A stretch of DNA of 28,386 nt from RYN-431 sp036388295. Lineage in GTDB: Bacteria; Planctomycetota; Phycisphaerae; Tepidisphaerales; Tepidisphaeraceae. Under the pieces are notes generated by a model. The model worked only from the letters and a program-made list of their open reading frames with translations, ran no database searches and had not been told where the DNA came from. The translations under genes and the position numbers were made by a program. Positions 7,245 to 14,726 of this stretch are shown piece after piece. The stretch spans positions 1 through 28,386 of the forward strand of contig DASVSC010000174.1 in the NCBI GenBank assembly GCA_036388295.1. The letters run 5' to 3'. Every line of letters begins with the position of its first letter. Positions within the stretch are counted from its first letter, which is position 1.

Positions 7245-7496
7245 ATGGACACGCCAAACTTGCTCCGAAGAATGACTTCGGACCCAACTATCTTCGGCGG
7301 AAAGCCCATTATTCGCGGCAAACGCTTGGCCGTCGAACACGTGCTTGCGATGCTGGCCGCCGGCGATACCGAGGCGGACCTGATTCTGGCCTATCCGTTC
7401 CTCGAGCCCGACGACATCCGGGCCTGCCTGCTCTATGCCTACAAGCTGGTAGCGCATGAGCGCATCGATCCGTTCCCATCGGAATCAGCGGCTTGA
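7245..7496 (+). CDS. DUF433 protein, probable antitoxin
   Basis: The 83-residue protein matches the DUF433 pattern: ITSDP-like start (MTSDPTIFGGKPIIRGKRL), then AVEHVLAMLAAGDTEADLI and YPFLEPDDIRACLLYA. DUF433 proteins have a small DNA-binding helical fold, and the first gene of such pairs is taken to be an antitoxin that represses its own promoter and binds the toxin. The stop codon overlaps the next gene's start as TTGA, so translation is coupled. The pair sits alone between two unrelated genes. Confidence 0.85.
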   Translation: MDTPNLLRRMTSDPTIFGGKPIIRGKRLAVEHVLAMLAAGDTEADLILAYPFLEPDDIRACLLYAYKLVAHERIDPFPSESAA

Positions 7497-7843
7497 ACGT
7501 GTTGCTGGACAGTTGCGTTGCCGGTGCCGCCGCCGCTGTCGTCCGAGCTGCAGGCCATGACGTAATTTGGATCGGCGACTGGCAGGCTGACCCGGGCGAT
7601 AATCGAATCCTTCAGTTCGCTGCCGAGAACGAGCGGGTCGTCGTAACAATCGATAAAGACTTCGGCGAACTGGTTATCGTTCAGGGCATTCTGCACGTCG
7701 GCCTGATCCGGTTGATCGATTTCCGGGCGGCCGCTCAGGGACCGGCGATTGTTCGTCTTCTAGCGGTCTACGCCACAGAGTTAGCGGCCGCCTCCATCAT
7801 CACGGCCGAGCCGTGGCGGGTTCGTGTCCGGCCGTCGAACTGA
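7493..7843 (+). CDS. DUF5615 PIN-like protein, probable toxin nuclease
   Basis: The 116-residue protein has the DUF5615 PIN-like layout: MNVLLD at the start with Asp6, AAGHDVIWIGDW, PGDNRILQFAAENERVVVT, and TIDKDFGEL with Asp54 and Asp56. These acidic residues correspond to the metal-binding site of the PIN-like fold, so an RNase toxin is the expected role. The common LLDEN start is LLDSC here, so one usual carboxylate is absent. The TTG start was chosen because it gives the normal N-terminus and overlaps the upstream stop by 4 nt; GTG at 7499 is the alternative. Confidence 0.8.
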   Translation: MNVLLDSCVAGAAAAVVRAAGHDVIWIGDWQADPGDNRILQFAAENERVVVTIDKDFGELVIVQGILHVGLIRLIDFRAAAQGPAIVRLLAVYATELAAASIITAEPWRVRVRPSN

Positions 7844-8026
7844 ATACTCAATAGCGTTTCCTGCACGTTCGTCTGTCGAAGGTGAAGACGAATGCATCGA
7901 TGACTGACTAGAAGGTGCCACAGGTCGCGGTACGCCGAAACTTGTGGCACCCATTCAATTTGCAAAAAGTTTACGACACCGCTTCGTCTCTTAGAACAGC
8001 ATCGTCATAAACGCCACCCATGACGC
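7844..8026. other. Intergenic region, nothing recognised
   Basis: This 183-bp gap lies between the DUF5615 gene and the convergent M48 protease gene. I see no gene or strong hairpin in it. Confidence 0.4.
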
Positions 8027-9034
8027 TTACCGCTTCGCCGCCTGTTCCATCACAGAGCGGGCCTTCTGCTGCCGCGGCGTGGCCGTCGGGGCGACGCAGC
8101 TGGGGAAGGCGGACAGCATCAACTCGGCGGCCTGCGTTTCTTTCGTTTGCGGCATCGCCCGTTGCAGCTTTTTCGCGCGGGCCTGCAGGGTGTCATACTC
8201 GCGGGCGCTGGCGACGTTCGGCTTGCGCCACTGGCGGGCGTTCTCGGGCAGCTCTTCGATGCGACGCTTGGTATTTTCCACGCGGGTGGCCAGCTTCGGG
8301 TGGTCGCTGGCGATCTCGGGGGTCTTGTCATACCCCTTGTCGATCATCTGCTGAAAAAAGTCGGCGAACCGGTTCGGGTCCCAGCCGGCGCGGGTGTAGA
8401 AGCGGAAGCCCCACTTGTCGGCTTCGTCTTCGTCGGCGCGGGTGAAGCCCATGCCCAGGAACTGGCCGACGCCCAGGCCCGCTGCGCCGCCGACGGCCGC
8501 GCCGGTCAGCAAATTGTCCTTACCCGCCACGGCCGCGCCGCCGACGGCCGCCAGGGCGGCCGCGGCGTAGGTGCTGTACTGGCGGTTCATCCCCTTCTGC
8601 ACGTGCCGGCCGTAGATGTGCGCGAACTCGTGCGCGCACACCGCGGCGAACGCGTCCTCGGTTTCGGCCGTCGTGAACAGTTCGCTGTAGATGTAGATGT
8701 GCTGTCCGCCGGTGGTGAAGGCGTTCAGCGTCGGGCTGCCGACCATGTGGAACTGGACGTTCTCGAACATCCATTCGGCCTCGCCGGCTTTATGGTCCTT
8801 CGGGCCTTCGCCGGCGGCATGCATTTCGCGGGCCTCGGCGACGATGCGTTTGCCGATTTTATCCATGTACGCCTGCAGGACCGAGTCGTCCAGGACGGCC
8901 GGCTCCAGCTCGGTGTGGGCTTCTTGGGCGTTGTTGATAACGGTCCGGTCGTTGCGGTGGCTCGCGCAGCCGGCCGCCAGGGTCATGGTCAGGATAATCG
9001 CCGACACGCGTCCGCCGCGGCACAATTCGGTCAT
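8027..9034 (-). CDS. M48-family metalloprotease lipoprotein
   Basis: The 335-residue protein starts at 9034, set by GGAGGG 6 nt upstream; an ATG further upstream has no such site. The N-terminus is a lipoprotein signal (basic start, hydrophobic 12-21, LAAGC with Cys23). The zinc site is HEFAH (135-139), with the third ligand Glu202 in EDEAD, as in M48 peptidases of the BepA/LoiP/HtpX type. A glycine/alanine-rich amphipathic stretch lies between the motifs (about 160-195). Family members act in outer-membrane or envelope protein quality control in the periplasm; that role is inferred. The C-terminal part is lysine/glutamine-rich and contains no TPR pattern I can see. Confidence 0.92.
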   Translation of the reverse strand: MTELCRGGRVSAIILTMTLAAGCASHRNDRTVINNAQEAHTELEPAVLDDSVLQAYMDKIGKRIVAEAREMHAAGEGPKDHKAGEAEWMFENVQFHMVGSPTLNAFTTGGQHIYIYSELFTTAETEDAFAAVCAHEFAHIYGRHVQKGMNRQYSTYAAAALAAVGGAAVAGKDNLLTGAAVGGAAGLGVGQFLGMGFTRADEDEADKWGFRFYTRAGWDPNRFADFFQQMIDKGYDKTPEIASDHPKLATRVENTKRRIEELPENARQWRKPNVASAREYDTLQARAKKLQRAMPQTKETQAAELMLSAFPSCVAPTATPRQQKARSVMEQAAKR

Positions 9035-9061
9035 AGGTCGCCCTCCGTGGTTAGGCAGGGG

Positions 9062-9092
9062 ATTGTAGACCCCCAGAATGCCCCGGGTGCAA
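9062..9092 (-). promoter_or_regulatory. Candidate promoter of the M48 protease gene
   Basis: On the minus strand, TTGCAC (9092-9087), a 19-nt spacer and TACAAT (9067-9062) precede the start at 9034. The spacer is long, so the -35 assignment is tentative. It lies next to the terminator of the upstream RTX gene. Confidence 0.4.
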
Positions 9093-9140
9093 AAGACGCT
9101 CACTCCGCCCTCGGCCGGTCAGGCTTCGGGCGGAGTGAGC
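9091..9140 (-). terminator. Rho-independent terminator of the RTX gene
   Basis: GCTCACTCCGCCC (9098-9110) and GGGCGGAGTGAGC (9128-9140) pair perfectly (13 bp) around a 17-nt loop. Read on the minus strand the stem is followed by GTCTTTTGC, a short T-run, and it lies about 36 bp after the RTX protein stop. Confidence 0.7.
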
Positions 9141-9175
9141 ACGTGTCGGGTTAGACAGTCGGGCGCGTCTGCCGG

Positions 9176-9910
9176 TTAGGTGACGACGGCAGTATTGTCG
9201 TCATTGTCGCCGCCTTGGTCGGTCGTGCCGTCATCGTCTTCGCTGGGAAGTTTGGCGTCGTCAGCGTCGTCACGATCACGGCCGCGGTCTTTCTTGGAGA
9301 AGTCGTGGAACTTGTCCTTGCCCGTGCCGCCGGCGAAGCGGTCACGGCCGCCGCCGCCGCGCATGTTGTCGTTGCCCTTGCCGCCGTCGCAACGGTCATT
9401 GCCGTCGTCGCCGCTCAGGCTGTCGTCGCCACTGCCGCCGTCGAGGCTGTCGTCGCCCGCGCCGCCGCTGACCGAGTCGTTGCTGCCGCCGCCGGACATG
9501 GCGTCGTCGCCGTCTTCGCCGAACAGCTTATCGCGGCCGCCGCCGGACCAGAGGATGTCGTTGCCCGCGCCGCCGAACACGATGTCGCTGGCGTGGCCGG
9601 TGTAGATGTGGTCGTTGCCGGCGCCGGCGTTGACGGTGACGGGCACCTTAACGGTGGTGGTGTCGATATGGTCGTTACCACGGCCGGCGTTGATGACGAT
9701 GCTGGTGACGCTCGTCGCGGCGAACTTCTCCGCCACGGCCGACTTTTTCTTGCCGCTGACGACCACGAACGAGCCGTCGGCTTCCTGGGTGACCACGATG
9801 TGGTCGTTTCGCCGGGTGGCGGTCACGGTCAGCACGCCGTCGGTCACGGCCGCCGTCAACAGGCGACGGCCTTCCAAATTCTCGATCACAGTTTGGGCTT
9901 GGTTACGCAT
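9176..9910 (-). CDS. RTX-type calcium-binding repeat protein with LEPR-XLL-like N-terminus
   Basis: The 244-residue protein starts with a short polar segment and ENLEGRRLLTAA (10-21), which resembles the LEPR-XLL N-terminal motif seen on many secreted planctomycete proteins. Residues about 75-200 hold tandem nonapeptide-like RTX repeats: GRGNDHI, GAGNDHI, GGAGNDIL, GEDGDDAM, GGAGDDSL, GGSGDDSL, GDDGNDR, GGKGNDN. These fold into a calcium-binding parallel beta-roll outside the cell. The tail (about 205-244) is very rich in aspartate. No catalytic domain is present, so a surface or matrix structural role is likely. GGAGA lies 8 nt upstream of the ATG. Confidence 0.85.
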   Translation of the reverse strand: MRNQAQTVIENLEGRRLLTAAVTDGVLTVTATRRNDHIVVTQEADGSFVVVSGKKKSAVAEKFAATSVTSIVINAGRGNDHIDTTTVKVPVTVNAGAGNDHIYTGHASDIVFGGAGNDILWSGGGRDKLFGEDGDDAMSGGGSNDSVSGGAGDDSLDGGSGDDSLSGDDGNDRCDGGKGNDNMRGGGGRDRFAGGTGKDKFHDFSKKDRGRDRDDADDAKLPSEDDDGTTDQGGDNDDNTAVVT

Positions 9911-9991
9911 TGCATTTTCTCCGCAAAATCGGTTCAGTTCGCCCCCGCTCGATAGTGTCCGATTCAGGAGGAATTCGGGCCAATCCGATTT

Positions 9992-10546
9992 TTATTCGCT
10001 GACGGCGTCCCGTAATTCACGGAACAGCCGGCCGAGGGACGCGGGCGTCTGGTGGGCGTTCAGGCCGCTGGGGTTGGGCAGGACCCAGACGCGCGTGTCG
10101 CCGAGGGTGTGCTCCTGCGGGCCGAGCTTGGCTGTCTTTCGATGGAAGCCGGTGCGGTAGGCCCCGATGCCCAGCACCGCCAGCGTGGCGGGGCGGTAGG
10201 TCTTGCAGGTTTTCGCCAGGCGCTTAGCGCCTTCGATCAATTCGTCGTCGCCCAGTTCCGCGGCCGTGGCGGTGGTGCGGTTAACGAAGTTGGTGATGCC
10301 GCAGCCGTAGGTCAGCAGTTCCTGCTCTTCCCACGGCTTCAGCACGCGCGGCGTAAACCCGCCGGCGTGCAGGGCCGGCCAGAACCGATTGCCGGGCCGG
10401 GCGAAGTGGTTGCCCGTAGCGCCGGACCAGAGGCCGGGGTTGATGCCGCAGAACAACACCTTCAGATCCTTTTTGATCAGGATAGGAATGGCCTTGTCAT
10501 TGGCGGCCTGCAGTTCAGCGGGCGTGGGGCGCGGCGGGGTGGTCAT
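9992..10546 (-). CDS. mug: Mismatch-specific uracil/thymine-DNA glycosylase (Mug/TDG family)
   Basis: The enzyme removes uracil or thymine from G-U/G-T mispairs and some alkylated bases, starting base-excision repair. In this 184-residue protein motif 1 is FCGINPGLWSG, with the catalytic-site Asn36, followed by NHFARPGNRFWPAL, typical of Mug/TDG. Motif 2 is LPNPSGLNAH (156-165), whose loop inserts into the helix. YGCGITNFVNR (80-90) is also a family segment. There is no Shine-Dalgarno sequence; TACGAT on the minus strand (10557-10552) ends 5 nt before the ATG. It is divergent from the potassium channel gene, with 59 bp between starts. Confidence 0.93.
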   Translation of the reverse strand: MTTPPRPTPAELQAANDKAIPILIKKDLKVLFCGINPGLWSGATGNHFARPGNRFWPALHAGGFTPRVLKPWEEQELLTYGCGITNFVNRTTATAAELGDDELIEGAKRLAKTCKTYRPATLAVLGIGAYRTGFHRKTAKLGPQEHTLGDTRVWVLPNPSGLNAHQTPASLGRLFRELRDAVSE

Positions 10547-10551
10547 GCCTG

Positions 10552-10557
10552 ATCGTA
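10552..10557 (-). promoter_or_regulatory. Candidate -10 element for leaderless mug transcript
   Basis: TACGAT on the minus strand ends 5 nt before the mug ATG at 10546. No ribosome-binding site is seen between them. A -35 element is not evident. Confidence 0.3.
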
Positions 10558-10593
10558 CGGCGGCCGGCCTGCGGGGTGGGGCATTGTTGCGCG

Positions 10594-10599
10594 TATGAT
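10594..10599 (+). promoter_or_regulatory. Candidate -10 element for leaderless potassium-channel transcript
   Basis: TATGAT ends 6 nt before the GTG at 10606, so transcription is predicted to start at the start codon. This hexamer lies inside the coding region if the alternative upstream GTG at 10576 is used, which argues for the downstream start. Confidence 0.4.
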
Positions 10600-10605
10600 C
10601 GCACC

Positions 10606-11460
10606 GTGAAGCGCAACGACCTGGGCCAAGCCCCCGCTGCCGGCTGGCGGCGACAGGGGTATGAAATCATCTTCGAACACGACACCGCCGCCGGCCGCGC
10701 GTTCGATGCGGCGTTGCTGCTTCTGATTGCCGCCAGCGTGATCGTGGTGATGCTGGAAACGGTGTCGCACGTCCGCGCCGAGTGGGGCACGCCGCTGCGC
10801 GTGGCGGAGTGGGTGTTTACGATCCTGTTCACGATCGAGTACGTGATGCGGTTGATCTGCGTGCGGCGGCCGCTGCGGTACGCGACCAGCTTCTTCGGCG
10901 TTGTCGACATGTTGGCGGTGCTGCCGACTTATCTCAGCCTGGTCGTCGCCGGGTCGCAGTCGTTGACGGTCGTCCGTTCCCTGCGGCTGCTGCGCGTATT
11001 CCGCGTCCTGAAGCTGCCCGAATATTTGGGCGAAGCCAGTTTCCTTGTGACGGCGTTGCGTGCGAGCCGGCAGAAGATCACCGTGTTTCTGCTCAGCGTG
11101 CTGATGATCGTCCTGATCGTCGGCACGACCATGTACCTGATCGAGGGCCCGGAGAACGGCTTCACCAGCATCCCGACCGGCGTCTACTGGGCCGTCGTCA
11201 CGCTCACGACCGTCGGCTACGGCGACATCGCCCCACAGACCACGATCGGCCGCCTGCTGGCCGTCGCGGTGATGCTGGTCGGCTACGGAATTATTGCCGT
11301 GCCGACCGGCATCGTGACGGCGGGGATCCTGAGTATCGACCGCTCCAAACAGGCCGCCGACGGCAGTGTCACCGGCCGCGCTTGCCCGGACTGCGGTTCG
11401 GTCGGTCACGATGAAGACGCGCAGTACTGCAAATACTGCGGCGCGGGCATGCATCAATAA
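10606..11460 (+). CDS. Voltage-gated potassium channel with C-terminal zinc ribbon
   Basis: The 284-residue protein has the six-helix Kv architecture: S1 about 32-52, S2 about 65-86, S3 about 92-113, S4 with positive residues every third position (Arg124, Arg127, Arg130, Arg133, Lys136), S5 about 156-180, the pore helix with selectivity filter TTVGYGD (201-207) and S6 about 214-240. A gate driven by membrane potential is therefore likely. The cytoplasmic tail ends in a CxxC-x11-CxxC zinc ribbon (Cys260, Cys263, Cys275, Cys278), which is not part of the usual bacterial KvLm/KvAP layout. The GTG start follows a TATGAT box. An in-frame GTG at 10576 would add ten residues. Confidence 0.93.
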   Translation: MKRNDLGQAPAAGWRRQGYEIIFEHDTAAGRAFDAALLLLIAASVIVVMLETVSHVRAEWGTPLRVAEWVFTILFTIEYVMRLICVRRPLRYATSFFGVVDMLAVLPTYLSLVVAGSQSLTVVRSLRLLRVFRVLKLPEYLGEASFLVTALRASRQKITVFLLSVLMIVLIVGTTMYLIEGPENGFTSIPTGVYWAVVTLTTVGYGDIAPQTTIGRLLAVAVMLVGYGIIAVPTGIVTAGILSIDRSKQAADGSVTGRACPDCGSVGHDEDAQYCKYCGAGMHQ

Positions 11461-11461
11461 C

Positions 11462-11503
11462 GATCTTCCGTAGGGTGCGGTTCAGAGCACCCTACGGAAG
11501 ATC
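11462..11503. terminator. Bidirectional hairpin between convergent channel gene and hrpB
   Basis: Positions 11462-11478 and 11487-11503 are perfect reverse complements (17 bp, core CTTCCGTAGGGTGC) around an 8-nt loop. It starts 1 nt after the channel stop and overlaps the hrpB stop codon at 11502-11504. There is no T-run. It probably ends or protects both transcripts. Confidence 0.7.
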
Positions 11504-14132
11504 AGGTCCCACGCCGGCGCGCCCCACGCATGGCCGGGGCGGTCAGCGGGTCGTCCGGCCAGCTGTGGCGCGGGTAATCGGCCCGTAAATCTTTCCGCAC
11601 CTGCAGGTACGTGTTTTTCCAGAAGCTGGCCAAGTCCTGCGTGATCTGCACCGGCCGATAGTTCGGCCCCAGCAGGTGCAGCAAGACCGACACGCGGCCT
11701 TTAGCGACGCGCGGGGTTTCGACCAGGCCGAACACTTCCTGCAACCGCACCGCCAATACCGGCGGCTGCGCAGGATCGGCGTTGTACTGCAGCTTAATCT
11801 GGCTGCCCGTCGGCACGGTCACGGTCTCGGGGGCGAGGTCTTCGACGAGGCGGTCCAATGGGTAGACCAGCCGGTGCCGAATCGCGTCAAAGAGTGCAGC
11901 CCGCACCTGCTCGCGCGACTGCTTGTTCTGCGCGGCCTCCTCCAGCAGCGTCACGTCAATTGCGGGCCAGGCGTGGTCGGGGGCGTGCCGCATGGCGAAG
12001 CGCAAACGGTTGACGAACGGGGCGAGGCGTTCGTCCTGTTCCAGCATCGCCGGCAGTTCCGGAGCCAAAGCGGCGGCCAAGAGCTGGCCGGCTTCGTCGC
12101 GCGGGACGTTTGTTTCGGTTTCGTGCCGCAGAACCAGATCGAGATAACGTGTCTCGACCGTCGCCACCACGCGGTGCCGGTCTTCGTCGTAACGGGGCGT
12201 TCGCACCTTGTGGATAGATTGTGGAAAGAAGGTGGGAAGCCATTCCGGCTCAATACGACTGGCGATACGCACGACGGCCTCGCGGTTGCGCGTGCGGTCG
12301 TCCTGCCGCGGGTCGACGGCGACGAAATACTCGCTCTCATGCACGGCCGACGCCGCATCAAGCCGAATGCCCACGCCGCCGACCATGACGGCCGCTTTCG
12401 GGTCGCCCGCACGCCGGCGGCAGACGCGGTCGGGGTACGCCAGCAGAACGAGCTGGTGCAGGAGCCGGTCGGGATCGGACGCGGGATCATCTCCCACACT
12501 TTGACGCCGCGGCGCAAGCCGCGGATCCGCGGTTTCCGCCGCGGCGTCTGAGGCGTCACGCCCGCCCGCCCCTCGCCCGCGTTCATGCCCTGGCACCGTG
12601 CGCAACAACTGATCGCGCACGCGCGCCACCTGCTGGGCCTGAAACACGTCGACCTGCTCGCCTGCCGCGCCGCGGCGAAACCGGCTCTGCTCGGCCGCCT
12701 CGAGCAGGTGCAGGCGGACCAGCAGATCGCTCGACGCGATCATCGCGGCCGAGCCGATGGCGTTGCGGTCCTGCCATTCGCGACGGACGAAATCCTTCTC
12801 GCTCAACATCGCCGCGACGGCCGCCCCGAGCCGCACGTCGCCCGCGTCGGCCGCCGCGATCAGCAGCCGGGCCAACCGAGGGTGCACCGGCATCGCCTGC
12901 ATGCGCCGGCCGAGCGGCGTGAGCTTGCCACCGTCCAATGCGCCCAGGCGCGTGAGCAACGCGTCCGCCGCCGTGAGCGATTCGGGCGGCGGCGGTTCGA
13001 ACCAGCCGAACGCGTTCGGGTCGGCTTGGCCCCAGGCGTGCAGGTCCAGCAGCGTCGACGCCAGATCGACGCGAGCGATTTCCGGCAAGTCGAATGCGTC
13101 CAGTTGCTGCTGTTCCGCCGCCGTCCACAGCCGCACGCACCGGCCCGCGGCCGTCCGTCCCGCACGGCCCGCGCGCTGCGTCGCCGACGCCTGGCTGATG
13201 CGTTCGAGGTTGAGCGAATCAAGGCCGCGCTGTGCGTCGAAGCGCGCCTGCCGCGCCAGGCCGCTGTCGATCACGCAGCGTACGCCGTCGATCGTCAGCG
13301 ATGTCTCGGCGATGTTCGTCGAGAGCACGACCTTGCGCCCCTTCGACGGCGCGACGGCCAATCGCTGCTGCTCGAACGGCAACGACCCGTGCAACGGCCG
13401 CACGACAAAATCGCGTTCGGCCGCCAGTGATGACAGCGACTGCTGGCACCGTTCGATCTCCGCCGCGCCGGGCAGGAAGACCAGCACGTCGCCGTCCTGC
13501 TGCGTCTGTTCGCGCACGACACGCGCGACGGCGTCGTCCAAGTAAGCGCCGCCGAGCGCGCGGTACGACACATCGACGGGAAACGTCCGCCCCGGCACGC
13601 GCACGATCGGGCAGCCGCCGAGGAACCGCGCGATCGGATCGGCGTCCAGCGTGGCCGACATCACGACCAGCATCAGGTCGTCGCGCAATGCCTGTTTGAC
13701 TTCGTTCAGCAGCGCCAGCGCGAGGTCGCTGTGAATCGAACGCTCATGGAACTCATCGAGCACCACGCAGCCGACGCCGTCGAGTGACGGGTCGTCGAGC
13801 AGTTGCCGGGTGAGAATGGCCTCGGTGACGACGCGCAGTCGGGTGCGGGCGGTGATGCGGTTTTCGAACCGCACCTGATAGCCTACTTCTCCGGCCATTT
13901 GCCAGTGCTGCTCTTCGGCAATGCGTTCCGCCGCCGCCCGCGCCGCGATGCGGCGGGGCTGAAGCATCACCAGGTTCGGCTGCTCGGCCGAGAGCAGCCC
14001 GCCCCGCACAATGGCCGGCGGCACCCGCGTCGTCTTCCCCGCCCCCGGCTCGGCCACCAGCACCAGCGCGCGGTGCTGGCGCAGCGCGTCGGTAATCTGC
14101 GGCAGGAAGGAATCGATTGGCAGGGCCGTCAC
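11502..14132 (-). CDS. hrpB: ATP-dependent RNA helicase HrpB (DEAH-box family)
   Basis: HrpB is a DExH-box NTP-driven helicase; its cellular role in most bacteria is poorly defined. The 876-residue protein has Walker A EPGAGKTT (28-35), DEFH (126-129), SAT (159-161), HGSLPFEQQ near 248, STNIAETSLTIDGV (271-284) and QRAGRAGR (319-326). The helicase core is followed by the ratchet/HA2-like part and the C-terminal HrpB domain, which ends with LLGPNYRPVQIT and FWKNTY. GTG is the start codon and has no ribosome-binding site; TATAAC on the same strand ends 7 nt upstream. Residues about 529-544 are encoded by a 46-bp palindrome, making the protein longer than the roughly 810 residues of E. coli HrpB. 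Confidence 0.95.
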   Translation of the reverse strand: MTALPIDSFLPQITDALRQHRALVLVAEPGAGKTTRVPPAIVRGGLLSAEQPNLVMLQPRRIAARAAAERIAEEQHWQMAGEVGYQVRFENRITARTRLRVVTEAILTRQLLDDPSLDGVGCVVLDEFHERSIHSDLALALLNEVKQALRDDLMLVVMSATLDADPIARFLGGCPIVRVPGRTFPVDVSYRALGGAYLDDAVARVVREQTQQDGDVLVFLPGAAEIERCQQSLSSLAAERDFVVRPLHGSLPFEQQRLAVAPSKGRKVVLSTNIAETSLTIDGVRCVIDSGLARQARFDAQRGLDSLNLERISQASATQRAGRAGRTAAGRCVRLWTAAEQQQLDAFDLPEIARVDLASTLLDLHAWGQADPNAFGWFEPPPPESLTAADALLTRLGALDGGKLTPLGRRMQAMPVHPRLARLLIAAADAGDVRLGAAVAAMLSEKDFVRREWQDRNAIGSAAMIASSDLLVRLHLLEAAEQSRFRRGAAGEQVDVFQAQQVARVRDQLLRTVPGHERGRGAGGRDASDAAAETADPRLAPRRQSVGDDPASDPDRLLHQLVLLAYPDRVCRRRAGDPKAAVMVGGVGIRLDAASAVHESEYFVAVDPRQDDRTRNREAVVRIASRIEPEWLPTFFPQSIHKVRTPRYDEDRHRVVATVETRYLDLVLRHETETNVPRDEAGQLLAAALAPELPAMLEQDERLAPFVNRLRFAMRHAPDHAWPAIDVTLLEEAAQNKQSREQVRAALFDAIRHRLVYPLDRLVEDLAPETVTVPTGSQIKLQYNADPAQPPVLAVRLQEVFGLVETPRVAKGRVSVLLHLLGPNYRPVQITQDLASFWKNTYLQVRKDLRADYPRHSWPDDPLTAPAMRGARRRGT
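12503..12548. repeat. 46-bp palindrome inserted in frame within hrpB
   Basis: Outer arms GACGCCGCGGCG (12503-12514) and CGCCGCGGCGTC (12537-12548) are perfect reverse complements, and the centre is the 14-bp palindrome CCGCGGATCCGCGG (12519-12532). Only two of the paired positions mismatch. It encodes an alanine/arginine-rich loop in a poorly conserved linker of HrpB, so it looks like a repeat tolerated inside a coding region. Confidence 0.75.
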
Positions 14133-14139
14133 GGCGGGT

Positions 14140-14159
14140 GTTATACTGGCCAGTGAGGA
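14140..14159. promoter_or_regulatory. Overlapping divergent promoters and operator for hrpB and parDE
   Basis: TATACT (14142-14147) is a -10 candidate for parDE, with TTGGCA (14117-14122) as a possible -35 at 19 nt. On the minus strand TATAAC (14145-14140) is a -10 candidate for hrpB. The 10-bp perfect palindrome ACTGGCCAGT (14145-14154) overlaps both and would suit ParD autoregulation. GAGGA (14155-14159) is the parD ribosome-binding site, 5 nt from its ATG. Confidence 0.5.
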
Positions 14160-14164
14160 CTTCC

Positions 14165-14431
14165 ATGAAGATCGAGATCGACAAAAAGTACGATGCGATG
14201 ATCCGACAGAAAGTAGACGCTGGCGAGTTCACGTCAGCGGAGGACCTCGTTGTCGCGGCTTTGCAAAAGATGACCCAAGCCGATGGCGACTTCGCGCCAG
14301 GTGAACTCGATGAGTTGTTGAAGCCTGCCTTCGAACAGTTGCGACGCGGCGAAAGCGTTCCTTTCGAGCAAGCCATGCAGGTCGTTCGCCGCCGCATCAA
14401 TGACTCCTCGGACAAGCGGTCGGGCGCGTGA
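14165..14431 (+). CDS. parD: ParD-like antitoxin
   Basis: This 88-residue protein begins at the ATG at 14165, which has GAGGA 5 nt upstream; the frame is open further upstream into hrpB DNA. The N-terminal part, MKIEIDKKYDAMIRQKVDAG, has the ribbon-helix-helix spacing of ParD/CopG-type repressors, followed by FTSAEDLVVAALQKM. The C-terminal part is acidic and helical, as for toxin wrapping, and holds FEQLRRGESVPFEQAMQ. Its TGA overlaps the GTG of the toxin by 4 nt. It is the typical first gene of a type II module and should bind the adjacent palindrome. Confidence 0.8.
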   Translation: MKIEIDKKYDAMIRQKVDAGEFTSAEDLVVAALQKMTQADGDFAPGELDELLKPAFEQLRRGESVPFEQAMQVVRRRINDSSDKRSGA

Positions 14432-14724
14432 AACAAGTTCGTTTGCTGCCAAAGGCCTCTGACGACTTGGTCAATATCTGGCTGTACATCGCGAGGGACA
14501 GCGAGTTCCACGCGACCCGGTACCTCGACCGGCTGGAAGCCGTGATCGGACAACTGTCGACGCTTTCCGGCGCCGGGCGTTTGCGAGCGGACGTTTCAGA
14601 GAAGGGTGTACGCGGCTATCCCGAAGGCTCGCACGTCATCTTCTACGTTATCGAACGAGACGTGGTCGAGGTGCTTCGGATCGTTCACTCGGCACAAGAT
14701 ATTCGCAAAATCGAATGGCGTTGA
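14428..14724 (+). CDS. parE: ParE/RelE-superfamily toxin
   Basis: The 98-residue protein matches ParE: KQVRLLPKASDDLVNIWLYIA at the start, ATRYLDRLEAVIGQLSTL in the helical hairpin, then basic strands including GVRGYPEGSHVIFYVIERDVVEVLRIVHSAQDIRKI. ParE-type members poison DNA gyrase whereas RelE-type members cut mRNA at the ribosome; the sequence favours ParE by its helical hairpin and by its ParD-like partner. gyrA lies 2 kb downstream, but that proximity need not matter. The GTG start overlaps the antitoxin stop. It is convergent with the permease gene and only 2 bp from it. Confidence 0.87.
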   Translation: MKQVRLLPKASDDLVNIWLYIARDSEFHATRYLDRLEAVIGQLSTLSGAGRLRADVSEKGVRGYPEGSHVIFYVIERDVVEVLRIVHSAQDIRKIEWR

Positions 14725-14726
14725 CG

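Noticed and set aside
11462..11503. Inverted repeat considered as an IS end or attachment site
   Set aside because: It sits exactly between two convergent stop codons with no transposase or integrase nearby, which fits a terminator better.
12211..12222. TTGTGGATAG resembling a reversed DnaA box inside hrpB
   Set aside because: Single isolated match within a coding region; no cluster or AT-rich flank.
12585..13545. Long plus-strand frames opposite hrpB
   Set aside because: Antisense shadows; HrpB helicase motifs are continuous on the minus strand.
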